This document shows positions 35,701 to 45,200 of a stretch of DNA of 64,000 bases, piece by piece; the stretch's first letter is position 1; every line of letters starts with the position of its first letter. The notes beneath the pieces are model-generated. The model was given only the letters and a program-made list of their open reading frames with translations. It had not been told where the DNA came from and did not search any database. Location of the stretch: NCBI RefSeq assembly GCF_035083965.1, contig NC_089723.1, forward strand, positions 29,701,193 to 29,765,192, read 5' to 3'. This DNA comes from Branchiostoma lanceolatum (lineage: Eukaryota > Chordata > Leptocardii > Amphioxiformes > Branchiostomatidae). The translations under genes and the position numbers were made by a program.

Positions 35701-38517
35701 CCTCTATTTCTCACATAGTATTGACAACTGTATGAAAAATCACCGAGTAGATGTATACTTGTCAGCACTTCAAATTGGTTTATCATCAGTTAGCGTCATT
35801 TTTGGCTCGCGGAGAGACAACATAGACCAATCAGATGGAAAGATTGCCGATATTCTCCTATCTGGTGCCAACAATAATCTTCGCTGTTTTGTCTGAAATA
35901 TAATTCAGCTTAGTCAAGACATTCTATCACTATTGCTCCTAGCGAGTCAATTGGCTCGATTGCCAAGGGCAAGTGAGAGTAGTGATCGGCCCAGTGGACG
36001 CCCTCCTGTACTTGCCTTGGCCTTTCAAGAACTAGCACTTGTTTGACCCTTTACTAATACTAGTCACTGGGAAATCGCAAGCAATACTGCACAGAATAAG
36101 ATTAAAAATACAACTGTGCCAGACACAAATCAGGAAGTTGTTTAAATCTGGAAGAAAAAGAGACAGTTGAGGATGCACTCAACAACTCGTGCATACGTCA
36201 CCATAGAGTCTGTCATGGCAGTTCAACCACATCCTTACCATAGAAATGGCTCTGGCGGCCACCAAAGGCTGTCATCATCCGAGTTTTCCGACTCGCCAAA
36301 AAAAGCCTTCCTCCGCTGTCTCATATTGGCTCCCAAAGTGGCAAACATTTATGGTAATGTCTTATCAGTGTATATACAAACAAATATATATCCTAATAGG
36401 CATATGTGCGTACGTACCCTCCATGCACACACTGACACAGTAGCAGTATCGGTATCTCGAAGGTAATGAATAAACAAATGACGTCTCCTTGCATCTTCCT
36501 CTCAGAGGAATTTCTTATTACATTTTCTTCACACCAAAAGTAGACAGGGCTCCAAGACAGGAAGGAGGGTCATTCTGCTTATGGAATCAGGGCGTCGGGT
36601 TAGTTGAAGACGTCAGACAATTTAGATACGAATCTCGCTTTATTCTGTTACACACTACAAGGAAACCGCCATGGGGATAAACCACAATATCGGTCATCAG
36701 ATCTACAAAGGGTAAGTTACAAACATCCGATCCAGTGGGGTGTTAAATCTTGTTATAATTGTCAAGTAAGTAAGGTACACTTGCATAGAAGTTACTTTCA
36801 GAATGAATTTTTGGAGACTAAAAAATGACAACTTTCAGCTCAGGAGAATATATACTTGCACATGTATCTATCTGGACATTTTAAAGCAACGCCGCACTGA
36901 TATCACATTCAGCAATACATCACTCATCAGTGTTTGCTTCAAACCTTCCAGAAAAATACAACCGGGAAAATTCATCCGGTGCATTTATGACAACACATAA
37001 TTTTACCAGAGGTTAGACTGGATCAGGTTTAACATTCATACAATGTATGTAGAGAACACAAGCAAAATTCCTCTCACTTTTTTTATATACTACGGTGTAT
37101 TAGTATTACACCAGTAAAATGTACAAAAGTGACAAGACTGACACTTTTCAAGACGTGCATTATTGTCATCCTTACCGAAGGAAGGCAAGAGCGACAGCCT
37201 GCCACAGCTTTACATCCCCCATCGCGTATGTAGTCTCCAAAATTATCTACAGTACACTACAGCACCACTGCTCATCACAAACACAATTCCCCGCACTAGG
37301 CCCGCAGAGAAAAATCTAATCTTAACCAATCAGCACGATGCGATGCACCTAATGTTTGATGGCACGCCTCAGCGACCCTTACCTTAAAAAGCTGAAGCTA
37401 AAGTCGGGGAAGGGAAACCGAGACATGATAAACCCAATTGGATGATGCTGTAATGAGATTTCTTGGTCGGGGTTATGATGTTGTCGCTGTCCTCTCTCTC
37501 CAAAGATGGCCGACAATTAGATCAAGCGAGGAATCACTGAATATCTAATTGCAATAATGCAAGAACGACACGATAATGCAATCAAGCCATCGCGAGGTGT
37601 AGCGTAGTCACGTTGTTGTTAGCCTGTCACTGTCAGTTGACGCAAGTGCACATCACTTGGCTGAGATAACAAAGTTATATAAAGTTGGGAAAAGTTTACT
37701 TCGTCAGAGACTACGTAATCAGGAATAAAGTATTAAACTGGCAGAAAACATAGAAGATGACTATTCCTGTCATATGGCATTCAGTCTAGTCTATTTCAGA
37801 CTCAAATTCATTTTTTATAGTCCAAAGGCATTCACATTGTTGTTCTGTGGCATCTTTGATGCTAGAAAGATGAAAAGTAGTTTGGGATCTCTGTTGTGTA
37901 TTGCTATAAATGTTCATAATTCTATGCAGTAATAATTTCACATTTCCTTGTGAAATCCATGGCAACATCTAAGAACAAATGCCCAAGTGCCCCTAACTGT
38001 TTGAAGATGGGCACAGACAAATTGACAAGGAGGGGCAAAACTAATGACTAATAATGACCAAATTGTTTACATTCCCCTCCCAGACCACATTAGCTCATGT
38101 AAACATCTACATGGGCAGGGTCTCTGAATACCAGTGGCTGATAATGAGGGTATTCATTGGGGATATCCGCTTATATGTATGTAAGAGTTTCCGGTATTTA
38201 TCCCGTACATATGCTTTTGAGTCATTTACTACCAAGTAATACGTAAACGTACATAAAGAAAATCAGTGAACTTTCACTCTACAACACATGGTACATGTTC
38301 TATACACAATTTTTTCAACATTTTGTAGTTGATACTTGCAGGAAATTGGAATGGGATTTGTGTGCTAATCAAGAGACGTACATCCGAGCTTGTGCTAAAT
38401 CCTATATAATTTTTTCAAAACAACTTTACGATGCATGCCCCCCTCCCAGTAAAAATCAAAACACGAACCTGAAACCCTGAAACTACATGCTAAATTTACT
38501 CCAGATACTTACCCCAT
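20535..38517 (-). CDS. HOMER: HOMER-family scaffold protein
   Basis: Coding exons in order: 38513-38517, 35268-35424, 32256-32387, 29995-30142 (alternative 30756-31085), 27469-27634, 26815-26971, 23342-23458, 22531-22611 and 20535-20750, with an optional 21517-21582. All phases agree. The long form is about 390 residues. The N-terminal EVH1 domain (residues 1 to about 115) shows [55 protein letters not shown] and [15 protein letters not shown], matching vertebrate Homer throughout. EVH1 binds PPxxF ligands such as Shank and mGluR group [21 protein letters not shown] and following match the vertebrate start of the coiled coil, and the last exon ends in the heptad-rich tetramerisation part. Expected role: cytoplasmic scaffold at synapses and calcium-signalling sites. 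Vertebrates have three paralogues; a single gene here fits a pre-duplication chordate. Confidence 0.95.
20868..21088. mobile_element. MITE, tactgtaaatgc family, copy 1
   Basis: Starts tactgtaaatgcatttaag and ends with its inverse cttaaatgcatttacagta. Internal text (gaaaatggagtgttt, gttttaagtt, cgcgaag-type) is shared with 24660-24872 and 41673-41882. Confidence 0.75.
21145..21356. mobile_element. Foldback MITE, cccattgcctgctg family, copy 1
   Basis: The left arm agacctttttattgatccta and tacctgctgggagatg are inverted at the right end (catctcccagcatgcaatgg). It is related to 62832-62984. Confidence 0.65.
21517..21582 (-). CDS. HOMER: Candidate HOMER cassette exon 9 (optional)
   Basis: A good donor GTGAC|gtaagt follows an open frame encoding [22 protein letters not shown]. 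With acceptor gctaag the exon is 66 nt, phase 0 on both sides, so it could be included or skipped. The acceptor lacks a strong pyrimidine tract, and the sequence is not helical like its neighbours. Confidence 0.3.
21700..21949. mobile_element. 250-bp foldback element with TA target site
   Basis: Starts tacgctcgttctcatttaaa and ends with the near-perfect inverse. The arms are about 110 bp and highly similar, flanked by TA on both sides (21698-21699, 21950-21951). The almost fully palindromic form and TA duplication fit a Tc1/mariner-mobilised MITE. Confidence 0.8.
22531..22611 (-). CDS. HOMER: HOMER exon 8 (coiled coil)
   Basis: 27 codons in phase 0: [20 protein letters not shown] and following. 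Acceptor ttcttcttag, donor CTCATG|gtatgt. Confidence 0.88.
22612..23341. other. HOMER intron 7
   Basis: No element or ORF that I can name. Confidence 0.4.
23342..23458 (-). CDS. HOMER: HOMER exon 7 (coiled coil)
   Basis: 39 codons in phase 0, Glu/Lys/Leu-rich helix: [20 protein letters not shown] and following. Acceptor ttgaacag, donor GACAAG|gtactt. Confidence 0.88.
23535..23750 (-). mobile_element. tRNA-derived SINE (reverse), diverged
   Basis: Read on the minus strand the head resembles a tRNA: TTGGCATAACAGTTAGGGCG as an A-box region and GGGTTTGAATCC as a B-box. A body with a caggtgtaaa motif follows, shared with the other SINEs in the window. Confidence 0.55.
24660..24872. mobile_element. 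MITE, tactgtaaatgc family, copy 2
   Basis: The right end gcatttacagta is intact and the left end is worn. Internal gttcgcggtggttttaagtt matches the family. A further end fragment lies at 24903-24940. Confidence 0.65.
25780..26087 (-). mobile_element. tRNA-derived SINE (reverse)
   Basis: On the minus strand, 26087-26020 reads as a tRNA-like head (GTGGCGCAACGGCAGAGCG and AAGTTCGAATCC) followed by CTTGGGAAAGGCACTTTTCA and a caggtgtaaatgag motif. This is the same family as 60682-60925. The adjoining 25780-25975 has gtggtgggttctttaatgtg, also found at 49810. Confidence 0.7.
26815..26971 (-). CDS. HOMER: HOMER exon 6 (coiled-coil start)
   Basis: [20 protein letters not shown] then [20 protein letters not shown] lines up with the vertebrate Homer1 block starting KHWEAELATL. 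Acceptor tttctgtag, donor AAAAAG|gtacct. Confidence 0.95.
27060..27205 (+). repeat. TG-rich microsatellite region
   Basis: Imperfect gtgtgt/tatgtg repeats. The His/Thr-rich minus-strand ORF over it is a by-product of the repeat. Confidence 0.75.
27469..27634 (-). CDS. HOMER: HOMER exon 5 (linker)
   Basis: Acceptor tccctggcag, donor CAGAG|gtacat. Encodes a polar linker and the start of a helix ending [12 protein letters not shown]. Phase 1 in and 2 out. Confidence 0.88.
27851..29427. mobile_element. 1.58-kb hAT-like DNA transposon with a promoter-like interior
   Basis: Left end caaggacattatataggaag and right end cttcctatataatgtccttg are near-perfect inverses over about 40 bp. A perfect 7-bp direct repeat gtcaaat flanks it (27844-27850, 29428-29434). 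The CA...TG ends suit the hAT superfamily, which usually makes 8-bp duplications. The interior starts GC-rich, holds a tgacgtca site and a gcggccattttg YY1-like site, then a good donor ttg|gtgagt. ORF 28317-28706 resembles no transposase. It is probably non-autonomous, possibly carrying a captured host promoter. Confidence 0.75.
29995..30142 (-). CDS. HOMER: HOMER exon 4b (long form)
   Basis: Acceptor atctttag, donor TTCAG|gtaagg. Encodes [20 protein letters not shown], the last EVH1 helix and its extension, then a Thr/Pro-rich linker. It joins exon 5 in phase 1. Confidence 0.92.
30594..30599 (-). terminator. Polyadenylation signal after HOMER exon 4a
   Basis: AATAAA on the minus strand, 157 nt after the exon 4a stop codon and upstream of exon 4b. 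It fits premature cleavage producing the short isoform. Confidence 0.6.
30756..31085 (-). CDS. HOMER: HOMER exon 4a: duplicate exon and alternative 3' terminal exon
   Basis: Acceptor tttatcag, phase 0. It begins [20 protein letters not shown], a clear paralogue of exon 4b. It continues through a Pro/Lys/Glu-rich tail to a TGA at 30756, about 109 codons. AATAAA follows 157 nt later. Used as a last exon it gives a protein of about 207 residues with EVH1 but no coiled coil, which parallels vertebrate Homer1a. A possible internal donor AACG|gtatct at 30959 ends in the same phase 1 as exon 4b, so the exon might also be spliced on to exon 5. Confidence 0.8.
   Translation of the reverse strand, partial: FLAKFQEAKESAKEEVERIRARNSPGTPRSSRKSLQQKEKANGISPPVQHGNTVPKPPGTPKEIRKAKDKQQGDNTIVQSDEITTDSTKPSNQEEEEVDTIIKTNTRNS
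32256..32387 (-). CDS. HOMER: HOMER exon 3 (EVH1, second part)
   Basis: Acceptor gtattccag, donor TCAAAG|gtaacg, 44 codons in phase 0. Contains [20 protein letters not shown] and VFGLGFS, hallmarks of the Homer EVH1 domain. Confidence 0.95.
32388..35267. other. HOMER intron 2, mostly unannotated
   Basis: Contains the TIR element at 32651-32860, a tg-rich stretch near 34065-34090 preceded by a ctccatgaaaaatggtggta motif, and a tRNA-like fragment near 35015-35085 (reverse). No coding exon was recognised. Confidence 0.45.
32651..32860. mobile_element. Small TIR element, ggctgtctccag ends
   Basis: Begins caaggctgtctccag and ends ctggagacagccctg, 14 of 15 inverted matches. The eight flanking bases are similar on each side (atgtatat, ttttatat). 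No ORF. A short related palindrome is at 40482-40514. Confidence 0.6.
35268..35424 (-). CDS. HOMER: HOMER exon 2 (EVH1, first part)
   Basis: Acceptor ggccgcag, donor TCGAAG|gtgaga. Encodes residues 3-54 of EVH1, including the W of RKQW that lies in the ligand-binding surface of Homer EVH1 domains. Confidence 0.95.
35425..38512. other. HOMER intron 1
   Basis: No exon or element that I can support. ORFs at 36167-36466 and 37119-37387 are short and without family resemblance. Confidence 0.4.
38513..38517 (-). CDS. HOMER: HOMER exon 1 coding part (Met-Gly)
   Basis: ATGGG followed by a perfect donor gtaagtat. Joined to 35424 it reads ATG GGT GAG CAG, that is M-G-E-Q. Vertebrate Homer genes also place only the first Met-Gly in exon 1. 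Confidence 0.8.
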
Positions 38518-39186
38518 GATCATTTAGCACCCTGCAGGCCAGGCAGTCGCGGATTTAGAGAGATCAATGATCAGCGGTTGGTTTCACTCCACGCCGAGAT
38601 CAAACAGATAATCCATCAACAGTTTTAATTAACGCGTAGATAGTTAACCACAAATCAATGAACTCTTCCATCGACCTGACGCGCATGCGTACTGACCCAC
38701 GAGCTGTACTCTCGCGAGGCATTGTGGGAAGGTCTCGTAGATTCTCGTTAAATCTCGCGGGGAAGTTTGTATAATCTCGCGATGTCTCGTTAAATCTCGC
38801 GATAGTGTTTGTATAATCTCGCAACTTCTCGTCAAATCTCGTGCCACAGCTTTTGTGTGGCCGCCAGCCAGAGATTCGTCTGCCGTCTGTGTCACTGGGA
38901 GGGGAAGATTTCTCCTGATGGTCATGCTTTTGTCATCTGCAAGCTTTTATTTCCGTTCGTGTACGATTAAGGAAGGTTTTAAAGAGTTCTGAGATCGTCA
39001 TTAGGTGGTTGGCGGAGACAGGCGTTTCCCAGATATCTAGTTGCTGACAGGAGGAAGTTCGCGACTGCTTAGCCCCATCATCGTCGTCGCCTGGGACAAA
39101 ACAAATTTATCGTAACCAACTTTTTCACGCGAGCGGAGAGGAAACTCGGTACGGTGGAGGCGAACAACTTCCCGCAGGGTGCCGAC
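38518..39186. promoter_or_regulatory. Shared HOMER/ARNT head-to-head promoter region
   Basis: The start codons of HOMER (minus) and ARNT (plus) are only about 670 bp apart. The region contains an NRF1-like gcgcatgcgt at 38681-38690, TCTCGCGAG at 38710-38718, and then about four diverging units of roughly 40 bp with tctcgttaaatctcgcg and gtttgtataatctcgc (38738-38850). ATTGTGGGA lies at 38720. TCTCGCGAGA-type motifs and NRF1 sites are well known in CpG-island and bidirectional promoters of animals. No TATA box is evident. Transcription start sites cannot be read from sequence. Confidence 0.65.
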
Positions 39187-39241
39187 ATGTCGTCGGTGAC
39201 CACGATGGCGTTACCTGGCGCTGCAGTGGGCGGCGGTGGAG
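39187..39241 (+). CDS. ARNT: ARNT exon 1 coding part
   Basis: [18 protein letters not shown], ending GGA G|gtacgt in phase 1. A second in-frame Met is at 39205. An upstream GTG-led frame to 39154 is not a likely eukaryotic start. Confidence 0.75.
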
Positions 39242-42200
39242 GTACGTGTCACGGTTTGGTTTCATGTGCGGACCCGCTAGCTATGACGATTTGTGGAGGG
39301 CGGGGATCTTTAGAGACCTCCTATCATCTGATAAATGACCATTGTTTCAGGGAAACACTTCCTCGGAATATCTAGCACTTTTAGACGTCTAAGAAATCTC
39401 CCCTCAGACTCAATATTGCAAGACAGTGTAAACAATGTTACGACATCTCTCACGACGCGCTACAGACGAAAGTATAGAATGGGAAGTCCTTGTCAAAACA
39501 AACGTCTACTGCTGTCCCAGTTATCAGTTAAACTGTTGGGTGTTCTTAGTTTCCCGCTGTGCACTGACCAAACATTTACACATACGCAGACATGATATTT
39601 TGTTAAGAAAACAAAATTGTAGTCGACGTATTCAGATGATATTTGTTTCTAAGATATAACATTTTCGATCAGAAAGAATTGCAGTTGCGATCGAATCGTC
39701 GCGCCGCTTGGGGGCGCAAGTTTTCAAGTGTAAGTTACAAGTGGAAGTGGGTCAGGGGTGAGAATTAAAGACTGCGTGTTTACTTGTGCATTGTTCCGCA
39801 AAATATGGACACAGCTTTCAATGCAGATTCCTCTTCCATAGGACAAAGAATCTAGGTAAGATTTCCTCAATTTGTGTGTTACATAATCTGGTATATAAAC
39901 AAAAGTATGGAGTATAGAAAGTTGGGACTTTTCACAAAGCTTCATCAAGTGTATTTGAAATAGTACATGAGCACAATCTTCAACATTACTCATTTTTTCC
40001 ATCATCTGAGAAGAGACACTCATTGAGCATGTTAAACAAACCACCACACTTCCAAGGAAGAATATGGGTCCATCATCCCGTTGTGGGTGAATCAAACCTA
40101 GTCATCTGATCTGGTTTTATGCCGCTTTTACTTTATGTACTAATCCAGGTTTGTTGAACCTTAAAAAGGTATATCGATTGTACAAACAACATAACTATTT
40201 TGTAGTGATATTATGGTGTCCGGATTCAGTATGTGCAGACACAATGAAGAGTGGAGACAATGACATTGTAGTCACAAAATAATATTATGACTCTTGACTT
40301 AAGCACATGTTGAACTAATATTACTGTGGATGGCAGTGACAATTTGCAGTAAACGTAAAAAGATGTTGCCATCAGAGTGTAACAAGTATCATATCGTAAG
40401 TATATGTTATACTGTAATAAGTTATAGGCAAAGCCGTGTATTGCATTCATAAAGAACTTGTTATTTCGGACATTGAATTCAGGGCTGGGGGACGAGTCCT
40501 GGAGACAGCCCTGGTGCCAACCTGCTTTAACAATAGACATTTGCATAAGAAGTGGTTCTTATAATCTACTTCCCCTCATGTAGTAAGCTATGCAAGACAA
40601 TTAACCTATCTGTACTATTAATTAAGTGATGAAAAGAAGGTGATTGATTGAGTTCCAATTATCACAAGATAATACCCCGATTAGATAAGGTTCAGTTGCA
40701 ATGGGGTCAACCAAAGACATGCTCCTCTCAGCAATGGCATGGAGGAGAATGATATACTTTTTCTGTTCAGAACAAAAAAAGGAAAGTTTATTGCCTGACC
40801 CCAAATGTCTAAATCAATTTGATCAAAAATGTGTGTCAAGCAAGATTTCTTTTTGTTTGTTTGTTTGGCAAAACTGGAAGACTGCCTTAAGGTGTATTAC
40901 ACCTGTTTTGACTGTAAATACTTTTCTCTATGCCAGTGACGTAACATTTCAAGCCCTGGATACTCAGATACATGTTAAGTAAAATCATTCAGGGTATTTG
41001 TTATCAAATTGCCCCTATTTCAAAGTACAGGCTACTGTGCCAGAGATGTTTAAACAGTTCTGTCTTTGGCACGAATTGCTGCTTGCCGTTGTGTTGATAA
41101 TAACCGCTTTGTGTGGAAACGCGGACAAATATGTACCTAGCAGTTTGTTCAAGGAGCTAAACAAGCTACCGATCCGTACAGGTATGCACAGGTGTTTGCA
41201 AACTCCCTTGCTGTGCCTGGTATCTAACTAAACAATAAGATAAGTTTATTTTCAACAGTACAACATGAATTGTTGAAAGGCTTGAATTGATTGTTTGCAG
41301 TCCAAAGACTCCAAAATATCTTATATGTGGGGAGGGCACCGTATCTCCATATATATTGAGTATAGCACGACCAGAACAAGCAAATTTAAACACAAATTTC
41401 CCACTAATTAAGAAATGGGGTAAGGATTTTCCAGAGCTGCTTCTCCTGTTGGGTCAGTTACAGAACAGACCTGTAACCTAACTGTCCTTGAAATGGCCTT
41501 CAAGTCTTGTTACCCAGTGACCACTCACTGAGTAAAAAACAAAAACACTCAGTGACACATAGACCTTCTGGGCATATGACATGACCCATTTTGCTCATAA
41601 CTTCTGTGTGTCACTCATTTGCCAATTCACAGGGCCAGTCTTTGATTATACAGTATCTCTCTGTCAGTCAGATACTGTATTTAAGCTCACATGGTTTAAA
41701 TTTCGTGGTAGGGGGAAAATGGAGTGTTTGCAGTGGTTTTAAGTTCGCGTTTGAGACAATAACAGACAAGGGGGTAGGAGGGCATAAAATTTCGAGGTGG
41801 TTTTAATTTAAGTTCGCAGCGAAGAGCTCACCAAGAAAATTGCGAACATAAAACCACTGCAAGCATTTCTGCATTTACAGTACTCATTTTGTTGGTATAT
41901 TTAATGCAATGCTCCCTTGTACTCATATGATCTTCATCAAATGGACATTCAAAATATGTCCACCATTCTGGTATTGTGTTTTTCTTCTTAGTTTAATCCT
42001 TGGTTTAATACCATAATTTACTTTTCCTTGCACCAGAGTTTGTCCCCATGTGTTGCCAACTTGCATAACAAACGAATAACAGACAGCACGCATCACAATA
42101 GAATCATGACATTCTTGTCATTGACAGCTACTTACAGCCATTGACAAATGAAGACTAATCACGTTCCTAACTTCATTATAAATAATCAAGAGGCGGACTT

Positions 42201-45200
42201 TATTTGTGCACCTGCTGTCTGTGCTGCGAACCATGACCACATTGTTTTGGAACTGCATCGTTGACAAGGATGATTTATTAGCAGATGGCGTGAGGATTGA
42301 CTAGTTGGTGCCACTGTTTGACATCAGACATTCAATGAAAACACAGACGAAAGCATTATTATATCGATACCTACTTTTTTGTGTGCCATGATTAAATCTA
42401 CATCATGTATTGATGACTTTCTATACACGTTAACTCATGTCTATCTGTTGACAGTAAGGATGAATTAACAGGCTAGCAAACATAAAGATTTATGAGGGCC
42501 ATCTGTCTATTTTAAACAAAAGAGGTGTACTACTATTGGAGGGGAGATGTGATAGAGTCCATTCCGAGTCACCGCAAGGGTTTTATAATAATATTTGTAA
42601 TCATTTTGAAAAATTTCTTATAAAAGAATATCTGACTGACAATAGTTCTAAAGTTTTCTAAAAGATTAGATAGAATATGAATTTATTTGAATTTAATTAG
42701 ATAATTTAGAAATATTTTGAAAGTAACTGCACAAAAACCTCTTTATTTGTAATAATTTCTAAACATCTATGTGATTATTTAACTTTTAGAAATATTTACA
42801 AAAAATGGTAGAAAATGGTTAACAATGGTAGAATGGTGATTGCCCCCATAAAAGTAGATGCTAATCTGGCCCTTCTGTCTGCCTTTGTATATCTTTAGAC
42901 TTCACTGCAGGACATCGCTCGGTCCTTTGTGGAAAGCATTCTTCCTTAAACTTCGCAAGGATGTGTGAATTACTTTCTTCCCAGCCCTCTGACCTATTTA
43001 TAGAGATGTTACAAATAATGGTAGAAAATGGTAAGAAATTGTAAATAATGGTAGAATGCTGTTACCATTATTTAGAAACCATTGTAAATATCATATTCTA
43101 CATCATGAATATTTCTAAAGTTTTAGAAAACGTAAGAAATATTTATAAAGTTGAAATCACATTCAAAATATTTCAAAAGTATCAAATCTCTTACACACAT
43201 TCTAACAATAACTTGAAAATAGTTCTAAATTATGACAATAACAACCCTCGCGGTGACTCTATACACCATCACATGTAGGTTCCTGAAAAAGCTGCATGTA
43301 ATTGTGAGAATACAATATACATGTAGCATCTACATTTTGCAAAAAAAGTAATACGGAAGTCAGTCCTTGAAATGTGGCTATGTAGGTTGTCATGGATAAT
43401 AAAAATGGTCACCTGCTCAATTTTTGAGTGATTGGCCTTCTGGCATTGCTGACATAGTTTGTACATGTTGTCAATGTGGAATGAGAGCAATTTGTGAGAG
43501 ACTGTCAGGTGGAATGAAAAGATCATTTGGTGTCCATACTTTCAGTTACATGTAAAAGTGACGTTGAAATTACAGGTGTTGAAAAACTGGGTGCAATTTT
43601 GTATGCACCTTTGTGTACCCGAAATTGCAGCTGTGCAACTTCTTGTCAGAAATCAGATCTTGAAAGACTGGGTGCAATTTTTTATGTACCTTTGTGTACC
43701 CAAAATTGCAGCCATGCACCTAATTTTTTACTATTGGTGCACTGGTGCACCTAGATATTTGTCTAGGGTTATGAATGTAAAGATACATGTACCATTGTTT
43801 ACATTGTAATACTTATAGTACACAGCAAATTCTTGTCAGAAAAAGAAAACTTCTGTCATATATATTGTTTAAAGTTTTAAGCTAGATGTATAATTTCAGA
43901 TTCAAGCTCTAAAAAGAGGCAGTAAGCTTTGTAATTCAGTTTTTCTGACATTAGGCCACACCAATTTTATTTGTTGATTCTCGGATTTAAAAAAAAAAAC
44001 TTGAGCGACAGGCCAAAAAAAAATTAAAAAACTTTTGCAAATAGTCTGGGGTAAAGATAAGGGTTAGACATAAGTATAAGAGGATTTTCAAGTTTCAGCT
44101 TTGTATGGCTTGTTTTAATGCAATGCACCCTTTCTTTGATCTAGTACTATAATTTTAGTAACAACATTACCTTTTGCCATGTAATATATGGATTGATATT
44201 GAGAAATAGTTTTAATAAATGAAAAATTACAACTTATGATCAATGTGACCACTCCTTTTTAGGCATGTGCAGGCCTTTATAATCTATTTTGGTGGCTATT
44301 GAGTTTTACAACTGAACAGATAGTAAAATTGGGAGTAAAAATTTTTTGAATGGGAATAGCGACCACATTTTTTTTTCAAAATGGGAAAAACAGGACAGTC
44401 CATTCCGAGAAGCAACAAAAAAAATTGGCATGGCCTTATAGTTTATTGTATGTTGTGCACCCAATTTTTTTCTGTGTACCCAAATTTCTAGGCTAGGTAC
44501 ACCAGTGCACCTATACCCAAGAATGAATTCGGTGCCCTATATTAGTCACATGTCTTTGCAGGTTTGAGTAAAATGCTAGCTCCTTTTCGCATATTAGAAA
44601 CATTAATTACAACCTATGCCATTGTTATCAATAAACAATAAACCTTGTTTCCTTTCCCAAGGACATATGCCTTTTCAACATGAAAGCAAATATAACAATA
44701 GAAGTTTATAAAGCCATTCATGGCTACAGTATTTTCTTGATTAAAGTATGCACCCCAATTAAAGTACGCACCCCTGATTTGGGGCTAGTTCCAGACAAAT
44801 TTGCAGAACTGAAACATAAATTGCGCACCCCTTCTCCACTGATCTTGAACACATTTTGAACAGGATAAATTCAGTTCCTTCTATTATCTCCAGGTCATTT
44901 TTCCTATATCAAGGACTTCTACATAATGACATACCTTAGATTCATAAAAGATTCTCTTGTTTACTCCACCAACATCGTCTCTGCAAACTTGAAGATTGCC
45001 TACGACAAGTTACAAATTGGCAGGTATTGAGCCATGTATTGTTTAACCGTAGCTGGGTTCCAGGTTTGAAATTAAGCAAGGGTATGAGTTTGAGGTCCTT
45101 TTCTAATTTGTCCTGGCAATAACCTCAAATAAAGTACGCACCCTGACTTTAGCAATAATTTGTGCTGCCTTTTGAATTTTGAAATGTTTAAAAAGTGCAT

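Noticed and set aside
39154..39186. GTG-initiated extension of ARNT
   Set aside because: Non-ATG initiation has no support here; the first ATG after the in-frame stop at 39070 is 39187.
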